From Planctomycetia bacterium (GTDB lineage Bacteria > Planctomycetota > Planctomycetia > Pirellulales > Thermoguttaceae), in assembly GCA_030539295.1 (NCBI GenBank), contig JAUNSJ010000011.1, forward strand, positions 42,070 to 106,069: a stretch of DNA of 64,000 nt, in the 5' to 3' direction. Both the position numbers and the translations under genes were made by a program. Below the pieces are notes generated by a model. It saw only the letters and a list, made by a program, of their open reading frames with translations. It had not been told where the DNA came from and did no database searches. Positions within the stretch are counted from its first letter, which is position 1. Every line of letters starts with the position of its first letter. This document shows, piece by piece, positions 8,764 through 17,627 of the stretch.

Positions 8764-9771
8764 ATGAAGATTGCGAGGTTTTGCGTGAATAAAAGAACAG
8801 CTGCATCCTTAATGGTGGTTTTTTTTCTGGTTTTTGTGTCCGGTAAGCACATGGCGGCCGCGCAGGAGCAAGGGGACATCCCCGAGGGCGTCATTCAAAA
8901 ATGGAAGAACTACTGGACGAATGCAGCTCATTCGTCGACCCGGGCAGAGATCTTTTCAACTTCTCAAAAGGGCGACAAAAACATTGTAACAAGAAGTATC
9001 ATTGACTTTCCCTGTCTCATTGTTGAGACCGAGAATAAAACCGCCCAAACAAATCATGTTCTTGGTTTTAATTTGCAGTATCATTTTGTACTCTCAAAAC
9101 GGACTGAAGAAACGGATTGGAAGATTGAACGCGTTGAGACGAGGGATAACGTCCCAACGAACCCTTGGGACTGGTTAACAGGGGCAAAGCCCGCAAGCGA
9201 CCCTGTAGCGGCCGCACTTCGCGATTCCTGCCTGCCCTTTTTGGTGTGCGGAGCGGTCACGCTCCCGGAAATGGTCCATAGCGACGAGGTGCAAGTTGCC
9301 ATTCATGGACTCAATGAGGGAAGTGAACAATCGCCTGCGACTCTTGAGTATAAGACAACTGACAAGGATACTGCTAATCAGTTTCGAGGCGTATTTCAGT
9401 ACGGCACGGCTACTCTTGACCCCAAGTCTTTTCTCGTGACGCGAGCGGAGACCTTGGTGGAAGAGCAGCCGGAGTATAAAATTCTTCTGCAAAACGAGTA
9501 TGAGGAAGGTGAAAATGACGTGCCTGTCCTGACGAAAAGTGTTGAAACGGTTGTTGTATCCGGGAACGAGGTTTACTCCAGTGTGCGAACGGTTCAAACG
9601 GATTCCGTGACAGACATCGGGCCCGAGCGTTTTTCTCTTTCGCACTATGGCCTGGAGGAACCGGCTAGCCTCGCGAGAACTGAACGTTATCATCACATTC
9701 GCTTGTGGCTTCTGGCGGGTTCTGTTCTGCTTTTCCTCCTGGTGCGACGCATTATGTCGCGAACCACGTAA
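8764..9771 (+). CDS. Exported, C-terminally membrane-anchored protein of unknown function
   Basis: About 335 residues. It starts with a signal peptide (hydrophobic core SLMVVFFLVFVSG, then AAAQEQ) and ends with one transmembrane helix (LWLLAGSVLLFLLVRRIM) and a basic tail, so the body should sit in the periplasm anchored in the membrane. The middle is beta-rich in appearance, with no cysteine pairs or catalytic motif that I recognise. The ATG at 8764 is chosen because a near-consensus promoter ends at 8694 and the signal peptide begins here. Single-gene unit, convergent with the NfeD gene. Confidence 0.7.
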   Translation: MKIARFCVNKRTAASLMVVFFLVFVSGKHMAAAQEQGDIPEGVIQKWKNYWTNAAHSSTRAEIFSTSQKGDKNIVTRSIIDFPCLIVETENKTAQTNHVLGFNLQYHFVLSKRTEETDWKIERVETRDNVPTNPWDWLTGAKPASDPVAAALRDSCLPFLVCGAVTLPEMVHSDEVQVAIHGLNEGSEQSPATLEYKTTDKDTANQFRGVFQYGTATLDPKSFLVTRAETLVEEQPEYKILLQNEYEEGENDVPVLTKSVETVVVSGNEVYSSVRTVQTDSVTDIGPERFSLSHYGLEEPASLARTERYHHIRLWLLAGSVLLFLLVRRIMSRTT

Positions 9772-9786
9772 AAAGCAGGACAGTGT

Positions 9787-10356
9787 TTACGCCTCCTGAC
9801 CAAACGGGTCTGCAATGACAACGGAATCGAGCGGGGAACCCGGTTTCTCCGGGTCGACCGACTCATCCTCCGGCAGAAAAGGGCGAACGAAAAGGGACAC
9901 GCCTTCTGTCCGAACGGCTATAATTTCGCAGTTCGGATCAATGGCCCCGGCTTCACTGACCGCTTCGTAACTCTTTCCGCCGAAAAGGACTTTCCCGGAC
10001 GGCATCATGAGTGACAGAGTGCGTCCATGCGTGCCAACCAGCTGGCGGAGTTCCTCTCGAAGGGGGTCAACTTCTTCCGGCGACTGTACTTCCGTCTCCA
10101 GAAAGAATCGTCTGCCAAAAGGTGTCTTGGGTATTACACGCAAGACGAGCACGACCACAAGGGGGCCGAATATCATGAGCAGAACAAGTAGCCCAAACCC
10201 GAAAAAAGGATTCAGTTCAAAGGCAAGTACAACTGCCGCAATGAGCGACAGGCCGGCAATAACCGAAAGCAGTCCCATGGACGGGACAAAGACCTCCAGG
10301 ATCCCGAAAAAGACGGCTGCCGCAAGTGATACAATAACCCAAAAGGCAAGAGACAT
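9787..10356 (-). CDS. NfeD-like membrane protein
   Basis: 189 residues: three to four hydrophobic helices in the first ~95 residues (including ILEVFVPSMGLLSVIAGLSLI, a typical NfeD membrane segment with Gly/Pro turns), then a soluble C-terminal OB-fold-like domain (LVGTHGRTLSLMMPSGKVLF..., IIAVRTEGVSLFVRP). NfeD proteins partner with membrane-bound stomatin/ClpP-class proteins in envelope quality control. This is the short form without the protease domain and no partner gene is adjacent. The ATG follows a poor AAGGGGAAAC ribosome-binding site. Confidence 0.85.
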   Translation of the reverse strand: MSLAFWVIVSLAAAVFFGILEVFVPSMGLLSVIAGLSLIAAVVLAFELNPFFGFGLLVLLMIFGPLVVVLVLRVIPKTPFGRRFFLETEVQSPEEVDPLREELRQLVGTHGRTLSLMMPSGKVLFGGKSYEAVSEAGAIDPNCEIIAVRTEGVSLFVRPFLPEDESVDPEKPGSPLDSVVIADPFGQEA

Positions 10357-10415
10357 TGTTAGTTTCCCCTTTCTTTTCCCCGAAACTTAAGGTGCTCGTC
10401 AAGTCAGTTCGTCAT

Positions 10416-11528
10416 TTACGATTGTTTGATTCCTCGGACACGTAATAATTCCAGCAGTTGCGCGATAACCTCGTCGTAGGGCCAGGTTCCCCGGGACTGA
10501 CTTCCTTCTTTCAGATGGACCGCGTTGGGGCCGCACCAGAGTCCGAAGTCGGCATCGTCCGTTTCACCAGGGCCATTTACACGACAGCCCATTACCGCGA
10601 TTTTTAAGGGGTAGTCAGACGCAAACTCTGTGGCCGCACGTACTTGCTCCGCGAGCTGAACGAATCTTGAGTTCTCGACTCGGGCACAGCTCGGGCAACT
10701 GACAATATTGAGTTTCGGCAGCCTAACGGACGCCGGGTCCAAAACATCGCCTTGTTCCACACGCTGGATGAGTTGCAGTCCGGCCAGCACTTCCTCCGCT
10801 TTACGGTCGTTTTCCACGGTAAGAGAGACGCGAAGTGTATCGCCAATACCTTCGGCGAGCAGTGGCTCCAGGGCCATACGTGATTTAATAATACCCCACG
10901 GCGGAGCGCCTGCTTCTGTAACGCCCAGATGAAGAGGAATGGCCGGACGCTGTCGCGCGAAAGTGCGATTCAGATCAAGGACTTTAGCCGGGTCCGACGA
11001 TTTCAGGGAGACGCAAAAACGCGTAAAGCCAAGCGATTCAAGGAAATCCGCATGCTCCAGGGCACTTTGCAGCATAGGGTCGTCGTCGCCTGCGTGCTCC
11101 GGGTCCAGACTCCCGCAATTAACGCCAATACGGAGCGCGCAGTTAAAGTCAACCGCGACCTGAACCAGCCATGCGACCTTCTTTTGCCAAGGGAGATTGG
11201 GTTCATTGTGGTAGAGATGGCCGGGATTATAGCGAATCTTATCGACGTACGGAGCCACCTCTTCTGCCAGGCGAAAATTCTCCTGCAGGTCCACCGAGAG
11301 AGGTACGGCGGTCTTCGCGCGAATTTCGGCCAGGGCAAGGACGTCCTGATGCGTATCGACGGCCAGACGAACGAGCGCGGCTCCGGCCTCGGACAGCCGG
11401 TTTACCGTCGCAACAACGTCGGGCACCAGGGTCGTTTTGACCGCAGCCATGGATTGAACGACAATGGGCGCGTTACCGCCCATTTCCAAGGGCCCGATTG
11501 TGATTTTTCGTGTTGTGCGGGGCGTCAT
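10416..11528 (-). CDS. ispG: 4-hydroxy-3-methylbut-2-enyl diphosphate synthase
   Basis: Converts MEcPP to HMBPP, the penultimate step of the MEP isoprenoid pathway, using a [4Fe-4S] cluster. 370 residues, the normal length of the bacterial two-domain form. The N-terminal TIM barrel shows RLAVDTHQD and KIRYNPGH-type segments. The C-terminal cluster domain has CPSC and the invariant GCRVNGPGE, giving the three cluster Cys residues plus the conserved Glu. Its ATG overlaps the stop of the upstream pyrophosphorylase gene by four bases (ATGA), so the two are translationally coupled. Confidence 0.96.
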   Translation of the reverse strand: MTPRTTRKITIGPLEMGGNAPIVVQSMAAVKTTLVPDVVATVNRLSEAGAALVRLAVDTHQDVLALAEIRAKTAVPLSVDLQENFRLAEEVAPYVDKIRYNPGHLYHNEPNLPWQKKVAWLVQVAVDFNCALRIGVNCGSLDPEHAGDDDPMLQSALEHADFLESLGFTRFCVSLKSSDPAKVLDLNRTFARQRPAIPLHLGVTEAGAPPWGIIKSRMALEPLLAEGIGDTLRVSLTVENDRKAEEVLAGLQLIQRVEQGDVLDPASVRLPKLNIVSCPSCARVENSRFVQLAEQVRAATEFASDYPLKIAVMGCRVNGPGETDDADFGLWCGPNAVHLKEGSQSRGTWPYDEVIAQLLELLRVRGIKQS

Positions 11529-12283
11529 GGTTGCCTCTCCCTCATGGCCTTTTCCACCAGTTCCAAGTCCGCAAGTGTATTGACGCCAAAGCTTTCGAAC
11601 GCATGAAGGACAGGTTCGGCAAACACGGACAGGTCATATTTTCTCATAATAGCCGGGACATCGGTTATATAATATTCTTTTTGTGCGTTGTTGGGTCGAA
11701 GGGCGTCGAGTGCGTTGAGTAGGGACGAGGAGCGGAAAAGGTAATAACTCATATTGACTTCGCGAATTCTCTTTTGCTCTTCCGTGGCGTCTTTTTCTTC
11801 CACGATTCCGGCAAAATCGCCGGCTTCATCGCGGAGAATGCGGCCCAAGCCGGTGGGATTGTCCTTAAAGGCGGTCCCAAGAATGACGCCTGGCACAGCT
11901 CCCTGGTCCGCACGCTGCTCGTACAGGTCGAACAGTTTTTGAACGGACTCTGTTTGAAGCATGGGACTGTCGCCGGCCACAACAAAAACAGGGGAGTCAC
12001 TTGCGGCCAGAAAGTCGTGGCACGACCTGACCGCGTGTCCTGTTCCGAGTTGTTCCGTTTGTTCGCAGAATTGCAGATTGGGCCACCAGGCCAGTGCTTC
12101 GCGAACGAGGTCCTGACGATAGCCGACCACGACGGCTGTGGCCGCAAGCTCAAGGGGCGCCAGTGCTTCGAGCACATATTCGATGATCGGCTTGCCCAAA
12201 ACGGGAAAAAGGACTTTGGGCAGGTCCGATTTCATGCGAGTCCCCTTACCAGCGGCAAGGATAATGGCTTTTTTGGTGTTCAT
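11525..12283 (-). CDS. GlmU-type sugar-nucleotide pyrophosphorylase domain (stand-alone)
   Basis: 252 residues matching only the N-terminal uridylyltransferase half of GlmU: AAGKGTRMKSDLPKVL (nucleotide-binding loop with the catalytic Lys), EQTEQLGTGHA (uridine/sugar contact), and VVAGDSPML (metal-binding Asp). The left-handed beta-helix acetyltransferase half is missing and there is no room for it before ispG. It probably makes UDP-GlcNAc from GlcNAc-1-P, with acetylation done elsewhere, or it handles another sugar-1-phosphate. ATG at 12283 with GGAG about 10 bases upstream; the TTG 15 bases earlier is unlikely. Coupled to ispG by an ATGA overlap. Confidence 0.85.
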   Translation of the reverse strand: MNTKKAIILAAGKGTRMKSDLPKVLFPVLGKPIIEYVLEALAPLELAATAVVVGYRQDLVREALAWWPNLQFCEQTEQLGTGHAVRSCHDFLAASDSPVFVVAGDSPMLQTESVQKLFDLYEQRADQGAVPGVILGTAFKDNPTGLGRILRDEAGDFAGIVEEKDATEEQKRIREVNMSYYLFRSSSLLNALDALRPNNAQKEYYITDVPAIMRKYDLSVFAEPVLHAFESFGVNTLADLELVEKAMRERQP

Positions 12284-12647
12284 GATACAAAACTCCAATC
12301 CTTAGGACAGACGGTAACGCAACGCAATCGAACTCGGTTCCGTGCGTCCGAAAAACGGTGCTGGGGACGAGTTGACAGCGTACGAGCGACCACAACATAG
12401 CTCAATTGTGCCATTTTTGATGAAAAAGTCAACAGAAGGAGGGTGGTTTCCTGAGAAAAACGGGGAAAAGAGCCGAAAAATTGCGGCACAACCGTTTGAC
12501 TCTTGCTAATGTAATGTGCTTTGTTTTTCTCTGTTTTTGCCATTTTACATTTGTCTGTATACTGGTAAAAACTTTCAGACTCGTTATAATTGGAAAATGG
12601 AATCTGGAGAGCACCGCTGCCTGGTTCGTTTTCCGGAGGGTTTTTAT
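12284..12647. other. Divergent promoter region
   Basis: Separates the minus-strand glmU-like/ispG pair from the plus-strand nuclease-family gene. TATAAT at 12585-12590 is a candidate -10 box for the plus strand, but no good -35 box lies at the right distance. No gene, tRNA or repeat is seen. Confidence 0.4.
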
Positions 12648-13106
12648 ATGACACGAAAATCATTTACCAAGAATATGCGTGGCGACATTATGGTCATTCA
12701 AATGGAACCGTCCCGACTGCTTATTTGTGAGTTAAACCAGCATCAGGTGGTTTACCTTCGCGAGAAGCATGGTAAGCGTGAAATGCCGATTGTCATTGGC
12801 TTGTCGGAAGCGATGGCAATCGATCGCCGCATGCGCCGGCTCCCTTCCAAACGTCCGCTCACCCACGACTTGATGCTGGCCGTTATAGAACAGCTTGGGG
12901 GAAATGCCATACGAGTCGACATAGATCGGGTGGAAGAAATGACCTTTTACGCGAAGTTAACCTTGGAGCAGGATGGCAAGATGAACGTAATCGACGCTCG
13001 TCCGTCCGATGCGATCGCCTTGGCGTTAACCCCGCCTGTTCCGCTGCCAATTTTTGTCTCGGAGGATGTGCTCTCGAAATCCATTACTCTGGACATCCCA
13101 AAGTAA
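12648..13106 (+). CDS. Bifunctional nuclease family protein (BFN/DUF151)
   Basis: 152 residues spanning one BFN domain: REMPIVIGLSEAMAI, the RPLTHDLM segment, and the highly conserved DARPSDAIALAL near the C-terminus. Characterised homologues degrade RNA and DNA in plants, and many bacteria carry one copy of unknown cellular role. No signal peptide is present in this form. The ATG at 12648 is preceded by GGAGG at the right distance; the frame is open to an earlier GTG that lacks a ribosome-binding site. The MetX-MetW gene follows after 46 bases and is likely co-transcribed. Confidence 0.88.
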   Translation: MTRKSFTKNMRGDIMVIQMEPSRLLICELNQHQVVYLREKHGKREMPIVIGLSEAMAIDRRMRRLPSKRPLTHDLMLAVIEQLGGNAIRVDIDRVEEMTFYAKLTLEQDGKMNVIDARPSDAIALALTPPVPLPIFVSEDVLSKSITLDIPK

Positions 13107-13152
13107 CCCGTGAGCCCACCAAGCTTTGAGCAGGAGTCTGTTTCCCTATATT

Positions 13153-14973
13153 ATGTCCGAAGAAGAATTCTACAACAGTAGCGACAGTATTCGTTCCGGT
13201 TCCGTTTTGCGATACGTCCGCGAGGCCACGTTGACGGAACCGTTACGTTTGCTTTGTGGTCAGGAGTTGCCCGAAGTCACCATCGCGTACGAGACGTATG
13301 GCTCGTTGGACGAGAGTAAAAGCAATGCCATTTTAATATGTCACGCGCTCTCGGGCGATTCGCACGTCGCTTCCCACGACGAGCAGGACGACCCTGGATG
13401 GTGGGATATTCTCATCGGACCCGGAAAATACATCGACACGAACAAATACTACGTCATATGCCCGAACGCGTTGGGCGGTTGCCGGGGCACGACCGGCCCG
13501 GATTCCATCAATCCGAAAACGGGCATACGGTACGGCATGGATTTTCCGCAAATCACCATCGAAGACATTGTCGAGGTCCAGCGGCGACTTGTTCATGACG
13601 TCCTCGGTATAGAGCACTTGCTGGCCGTCGTGGGCGGCTCTCTTGGCGGGCAAATGGCACTTATTTGGGGAACGTCGCTATCGCAGTACGTGGACGCAAT
13701 CGTTGCCGTAGCGACCAGTGCGCACCTGACCAGTCAGGCGCTGGCCTTTGACATCGTGGCGAGAAACGCCATTGTGAGTGACCCTCAGTTCCATAAAGGG
13801 CAGTATTACGATAAAGGGAACGGGCCGGCCACCGGTCTGGCCATAGCCCGTATGCTCGGACACATAACCTATCTGTCGCTGGAGTCCATGAAGAAGAAAT
13901 TCGGGTCCGCGCGGAACTGCGACAATCGCGATAATACCTCGTTTGAAACGCGGTTTTCCGTTGGCTCCTACCTGGCCCATCAGGGCCACAAGTTTGTCGA
14001 GCGGTTCGACGCGAACAGTTACCTTTCTTTATCCTTAGCCATTGACATGTTCGATTTGGGCGAGACGAAAGAGGACCTTGCGGCGGCGTTTCGAAAGTCG
14101 CAGTGTCGTTGGCTGTTCCTGAGTTTTAGTTCCGATTGGCTGTTCCCGCCGTTTCAGTCACGAGAGATGGTCAATGCGGCTCTTGCGGAGGACCGGCAAG
14201 TTTCCTATTGTAATATAGAGAGTGACTGTGGACATGACGCGTTTCTGCTGGCCAATGAAGCGGACCAGTATGGGACTATGATCGGTTCCTTTCTGGAGAA
14301 CACCCTGCAGACGTCGCGGACGCACCAAGGGACGCCCCTCTCGTTGCCCAACGAATTGGACGATCAGGAGCCGCCGAAGAAGCATCGAATCGACCTGGAC
14401 AACATTCTGCGCCTTATTCCCGAAAAGAGTCGCATTTTGGACCTCGGGTGTGGTAAAGGTGACTTGCTCGTCCGACTGAGAGAATCGGGGCACGACCACC
14501 TGGTGGGACTGGAGCTGAACGAGCATTATGTTCTGCGGTGCGTTGAGAAGGGGCTGAACGTCGTCCACGCGGACCTCGATGACGGGTTGGCCGCCTTTAG
14601 TGACCGACAATTTGACTACGTCGTTTTATCCAAAACGCTCCAGACAGTACGCAAGGTGGAACTCGTCTTGGAGGAAATGCTTCGCGTCGGTCGTCAAGCG
14701 ATTGTGAGTTTTCCGAATCTCGGCTATAAGAAATTTCGGGAAGAGCTGGAAGAGCGAGGCCGTGCCCCGCATACCGACCCACGCCCGAAGAGTCAGTGGT
14801 ACAATACGAACGACGTCCGCTTCCTAACCATATCCGATTTCCACGACCTGTGCGAGTCCAAAGGCTGGAAGATACATCGCCAGGTGGCCCTCGACACGGA
14901 AGAGAACCATGTGATTGAAACGAATCCCAATCTTAACGCCGATGTCGTTATTGTCGTCTTGTCGAAAGATTGA
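13153..14973 (+). CDS. MetX-MetW fusion: homoserine O-acetyltransferase plus MetW
   Basis: Two methionine-pathway proteins in one 606-residue chain. Residues ~1-375 are an alpha/beta-hydrolase acyltransferase of the MetX type: ICHALSGDSHVA, GGCRGTTGPDSINP, the nucleophile elbow GGSLGGQMAL (Ser), then FSSDWLFPP (Asp) and DCGHDAFLL (His). Residues ~395-606 are MetW, a SAM-binding methyltransferase fold: ILDLGCGKGDLL, VVHADLDDGL, VVLSKTLQ, IVSFPNLGYKK. MetX and MetW are normally separate adjacent genes, and MetW is thought to assist MetX in many bacteria. ATG 13153 is the best start; the frame extends to a TTG at 13126 without a ribosome-binding site. The next gene begins 38 bases downstream. 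Confidence 0.92.
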   Translation: MSEEEFYNSSDSIRSGSVLRYVREATLTEPLRLLCGQELPEVTIAYETYGSLDESKSNAILICHALSGDSHVASHDEQDDPGWWDILIGPGKYIDTNKYYVICPNALGGCRGTTGPDSINPKTGIRYGMDFPQITIEDIVEVQRRLVHDVLGIEHLLAVVGGSLGGQMALIWGTSLSQYVDAIVAVATSAHLTSQALAFDIVARNAIVSDPQFHKGQYYDKGNGPATGLAIARMLGHITYLSLESMKKKFGSARNCDNRDNTSFETRFSVGSYLAHQGHKFVERFDANSYLSLSLAIDMFDLGETKEDLAAAFRKSQCRWLFLSFSSDWLFPPFQSREMVNAALAEDRQVSYCNIESDCGHDAFLLANEADQYGTMIGSFLENTLQTSRTHQGTPLSLPNELDDQEPPKKHRIDLDNILRLIPEKSRILDLGCGKGDLLVRLRESGHDHLVGLELNEHYVLRCVEKGLNVVHADLDDGLAAFSDRQFDYVVLSKTLQTVRKVELVLEEMLRVGRQAIVSFPNLGYKKFREELEERGRAPHTDPRPKSQWYNTNDVRFLTISDFHDLCESKGWKIHRQVALDTEENHVIETNPNLNADVVIVVLSKD

Positions 14974-15011
14974 CTTTTTTCGCGTTTGTGGAAGTAAGGA
15001 AAGGAACAAGA

Positions 15012-16640
15012 ATGCAGAGTAGTGTTGGCAAAGTGGGAGTTCCGGCGGCTGTCGCCGCGGAAGAGGAGCCACAGGAAGCTCCGTCTGCGGGTGCTCCAGA
15101 CTCGCTACCGTCGGCATCTGCATATCGGAGACAATTCTGGTTCTTTGCGGTTCTCAATGGTTTGCTTTGGGGCCTGGTTTTCGCCTTTTGCCTCAAGAAT
15201 TGTCGACTCGACACAATAGAGCAGTACTTTGTTGGGCAGGAGTGGGTCTTTGGAAGTACGAAACACCCGGCACTGACGGCCACGCTTCTGGATATTGTGT
15301 CACGGTTGACGTTCCGGGCGGACTTCGCACATGTCCTTTTAACACGACTTTGTGTCCTTGTTTCACTCTGGGCCATCTGGCGGGCGGCGCGGGAATTGGT
15401 CTCGGAAGGACTTGCCTTACTGGCTGCGGTCGCCATGTTCAATTACTGGTTCTTTCAGTATGAGAGTATAAACTATAATAATAACGTCACGTTGAACATG
15501 GCGTGGTCGTGTACTTTTCTGTTTACGCTGCTGGCGTATAAAACGAACCGAATGCGTTACTGGCTCCTGGCAGGCGTGACGACAGGAGCGGGTCTGTATT
15601 TCAAGTACACGATGATTCTCATGCCGATCGTTACGGTCCTTTTTATGCTTGTGGATCGGGACGCTCGCAAATTGTGGCGACGGCCCGGTCCGTGGGTCAC
15701 CACAGGAACAGCCCTGTTGATTTTTCTTCCGCTGGCCTTATGGGTCGCTCGAAATGATTATGTGACCTTGGGTTACGCGACGAGGCATGCGACGAGTAAC
15801 TCCTGGTCAGGGTACCTCTTATGCCCGCTACGATTTCTCGTGGACCAATTGCCGTTTTTCCTGCCGATTATTTTGCCGTTGATTCCCGTTTGCGGCTGGC
15901 TTGGCAAGTGGGACTCTTCGCGAGTGGGCCGGACGCTGGAGTCGCGATTCCTGCTCTTTATGCTCCTTGGTCCACTCCTTTTACAGCTGCTCATTTCGAG
16001 TATGGACAGAGCATGGCTGCGTGGGGCCCTCGGCTGCCACCTGTGGCTGTTTTTTACAATCTTATTGCTTCATGTGCTGAAAGTGGATGAATCACGGCGG
16101 AACCTGCGGCGAGGACTCTTCTGTTCCTTCGCAATTACGTTGGTTTTCATGATGGGTGCTGTGGCAGGCACAGAAGCAGGTCCGTGGCTGAAACATCGGG
16201 CCTCGCGTTACCATTTTCCTGGTAAGGCTTTAGCTATAGAGGTGGAAAAGAGATGGCACGCGGAGCATGCCGACCGGCTACCGTGGGTGGCGGGTTCCTG
16301 GTGGCATGCGGGCAATGTTTCGGCTTATGGTGAGGATCGCGCACGCGTTCATGCGGATGTGAGTCCTAACGGCTTTTTTGACGCTGGTCGCACGATTTCC
16401 ACCTGGTCCACCACGTCCAACGTCAACCGAGAGGGCGGAATGATTGTCTGGCTTATTCCAGACGACGCGGGGAACGACTACTGTCCCCCAAATCTAAAAG
16501 AGTTGTTCCCCAAGGTTATTCTGCAAGAGCCTCTTGAACTGCCGTGCCAGACCCGGGCACCGGTTCCCGCGGTCCGGGTTGGTATTGGCCTGCTGGAGCC
16601 GGAAACGCTTACCGAACCGGCCAAAACTCCCGGACCCTGA
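15012..16640 (+). CDS. GT39/ArnT-type membrane glycosyltransferase
   Basis: 542 residues with about 10 hydrophobic helices. The first periplasmic loop has an acidic site (NCRLDTIEQYF) followed by TKHPAL, the arrangement seen in PMT/ArnT-like GT-C glycosyltransferases that move a sugar from a polyprenyl-phosphate carrier onto lipid or protein at the outer face of the membrane. The soluble C-terminal part (from ~residue 400) contains VAGSWWHAGNVSAYG. Acceptor and donor are unknown. ATG 15012 follows AAGGAAAGGAAC. An earlier TTG overlapping the metXW stop lacks signal. Likely in one transcription unit with metXW by spacing, although functions differ. Confidence 0.8.
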   Translation: MQSSVGKVGVPAAVAAEEEPQEAPSAGAPDSLPSASAYRRQFWFFAVLNGLLWGLVFAFCLKNCRLDTIEQYFVGQEWVFGSTKHPALTATLLDIVSRLTFRADFAHVLLTRLCVLVSLWAIWRAARELVSEGLALLAAVAMFNYWFFQYESINYNNNVTLNMAWSCTFLFTLLAYKTNRMRYWLLAGVTTGAGLYFKYTMILMPIVTVLFMLVDRDARKLWRRPGPWVTTGTALLIFLPLALWVARNDYVTLGYATRHATSNSWSGYLLCPLRFLVDQLPFFLPIILPLIPVCGWLGKWDSSRVGRTLESRFLLFMLLGPLLLQLLISSMDRAWLRGALGCHLWLFFTILLLHVLKVDESRRNLRRGLFCSFAITLVFMMGAVAGTEAGPWLKHRASRYHFPGKALAIEVEKRWHAEHADRLPWVAGSWWHAGNVSAYGEDRARVHADVSPNGFFDAGRTISTWSTTSNVNREGGMIVWLIPDDAGNDYCPPNLKELFPKVILQEPLELPCQTRAPVPAVRVGIGLLEPETLTEPAKTPGP

Positions 16641-16866
16641 CGCTTGCTGCGACAATTAGGCCGGGAAAAGTTTGCACGCCGCGGACTGCACTTCTTTTTT
16701 AAGGGTATAAGACCGATATTGTAACCGGCGGGGCTGGATAAGCATAAACGATTCGTAGTTTCCGTGCCAGCCTCTCGTGCCGTGAGGATCTGTATGACGC
16801 TGGATTTACCAGGCCGCAGCCTGTTTTGTGGCCGCAAGGGGGCCGTTTGCCCTGGGGAGTGTGAGT

Positions 16867-17145
16867 ATGACGTTTCGGGTCTTTGCCCGTGGTTCAAAAG
16901 GTGAAATTCGTATTCGTGACTATGACTCGGAAGAAAGATTGTTGGACCGATATGTTAAAATCGGCACCGAAGATTGCAGTACGGACCTGACCCTGCGCGG
17001 TTTGCCAGTCCTGGCCGGATTGATTGGTCCCATGCCTGACGGAGAAGGTTTGGCTCGCTACGAGACGCCCGAGGTCTTTGAAAAATTAACGAAAGAATGG
17101 TCCGCACACCGGCGCCGACGCAAACGTTCCCTGTACGCCGGCTGA
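16867..17145 (+). CDS. Small protein of unknown function
   Basis: 92 residues from ATG 16867 (preceded by GGGGAG). Mixed alpha/beta character with a strongly basic tail (SAHRRRRKRSLYAG). No membrane segment, cysteine motif or recognised family. Its composition and length look like a real small gene, but nothing else supports it. A member of the dispersed hairpin family starts 11 bases after the stop. Confidence 0.5.
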   Translation: MTFRVFARGSKGEIRIRDYDSEERLLDRYVKIGTEDCSTDLTLRGLPVLAGLIGPMPDGEGLARYETPEVFEKLTKEWSAHRRRRKRSLYAG

Positions 17146-17155
17146 CGCAGCCTGC

Positions 17156-17182
17156 GTTCCCGACTGCGAGCAGGTCGGGAAC
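17156..17182. repeat. Dispersed hairpin family, copy 1
   Basis: GTTCCCGAC (17156-17164) / GTCGGGAAC (17174-17182), 9 perfect pairs around the loop TGCGAGCAG. The same hairpin with loop TGCTCGCAG recurs at 29248 and 33133, with variants at 17365, 33410, 35846, 58472 and 63121. It sits directly after a stop codon, like most copies. Confidence 0.8.
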
Positions 17183-17333
17183 CAAGCACGACGGAAACGG
17201 AATCCCATCCCCGCCAATGTGCAACGGATTTGCCATTTACCATCATCGCCACTCCACCGGTTCATGGTTGTGATAGCAGTAAGGGCAAATCCAGAACGGG
17301 TACATTGTGAGGGTAAAATGGCAAGTCCCGGCG

Positions 17334-17417
17334 GGGCGGCAGTTCCCGAATGGTATTGCTGGGTCGGGCCCTGGCGAGCAGGGCCTCCCTGTCTTCGCAA
17401 GTAAATTCTGCGCACCC
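17334..17417. repeat. 84-bp dispersed repeat, copy A (contains hairpin variant)
   Basis: The stretch from GGCAGTTCCCGAATGG to GCGCACCCCC is closely similar to 33384-33465, including GGGTCGGGCCCTG, a CGAGCAGG loop, CCTCCCT, and TCTTCGCAAG. Differences are scattered substitutions and small indels. No coding potential; it is part of the same repeat family as the hairpin at 17156. Confidence 0.7.
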
Positions 17418-17446
17418 CCGCCATGAAGTTTGGTTTGTACCCCCCC

Positions 17447-17474
17447 TTCACAAAACGGGAGTGTGACGTATACT
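17447..17474 (+). promoter_or_regulatory. Likely promoter of the COX24-like gene
   Basis: TTCACA at 17447-17452, 16-base spacer, TATACT at 17469-17474. The first ATG/GTG with a ribosome-binding site downstream is at 17628, implying a leader of about 150 bases. Confidence 0.5.
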
Positions 17475-17627
17475 CTTAATTGTGATTGTTCCATTGTTGA
17501 TAATGGCGGCCTTTTTGTGTCTCGCGTAGGAGAAGCGGGGGGTATGAATGGCCGTAGAACGACTGTTGGATGCGGTCGTATAACGCTCAAAAAGGATCAT
17601 TTAACCAAAGATATCAGGAGAAAAGCC

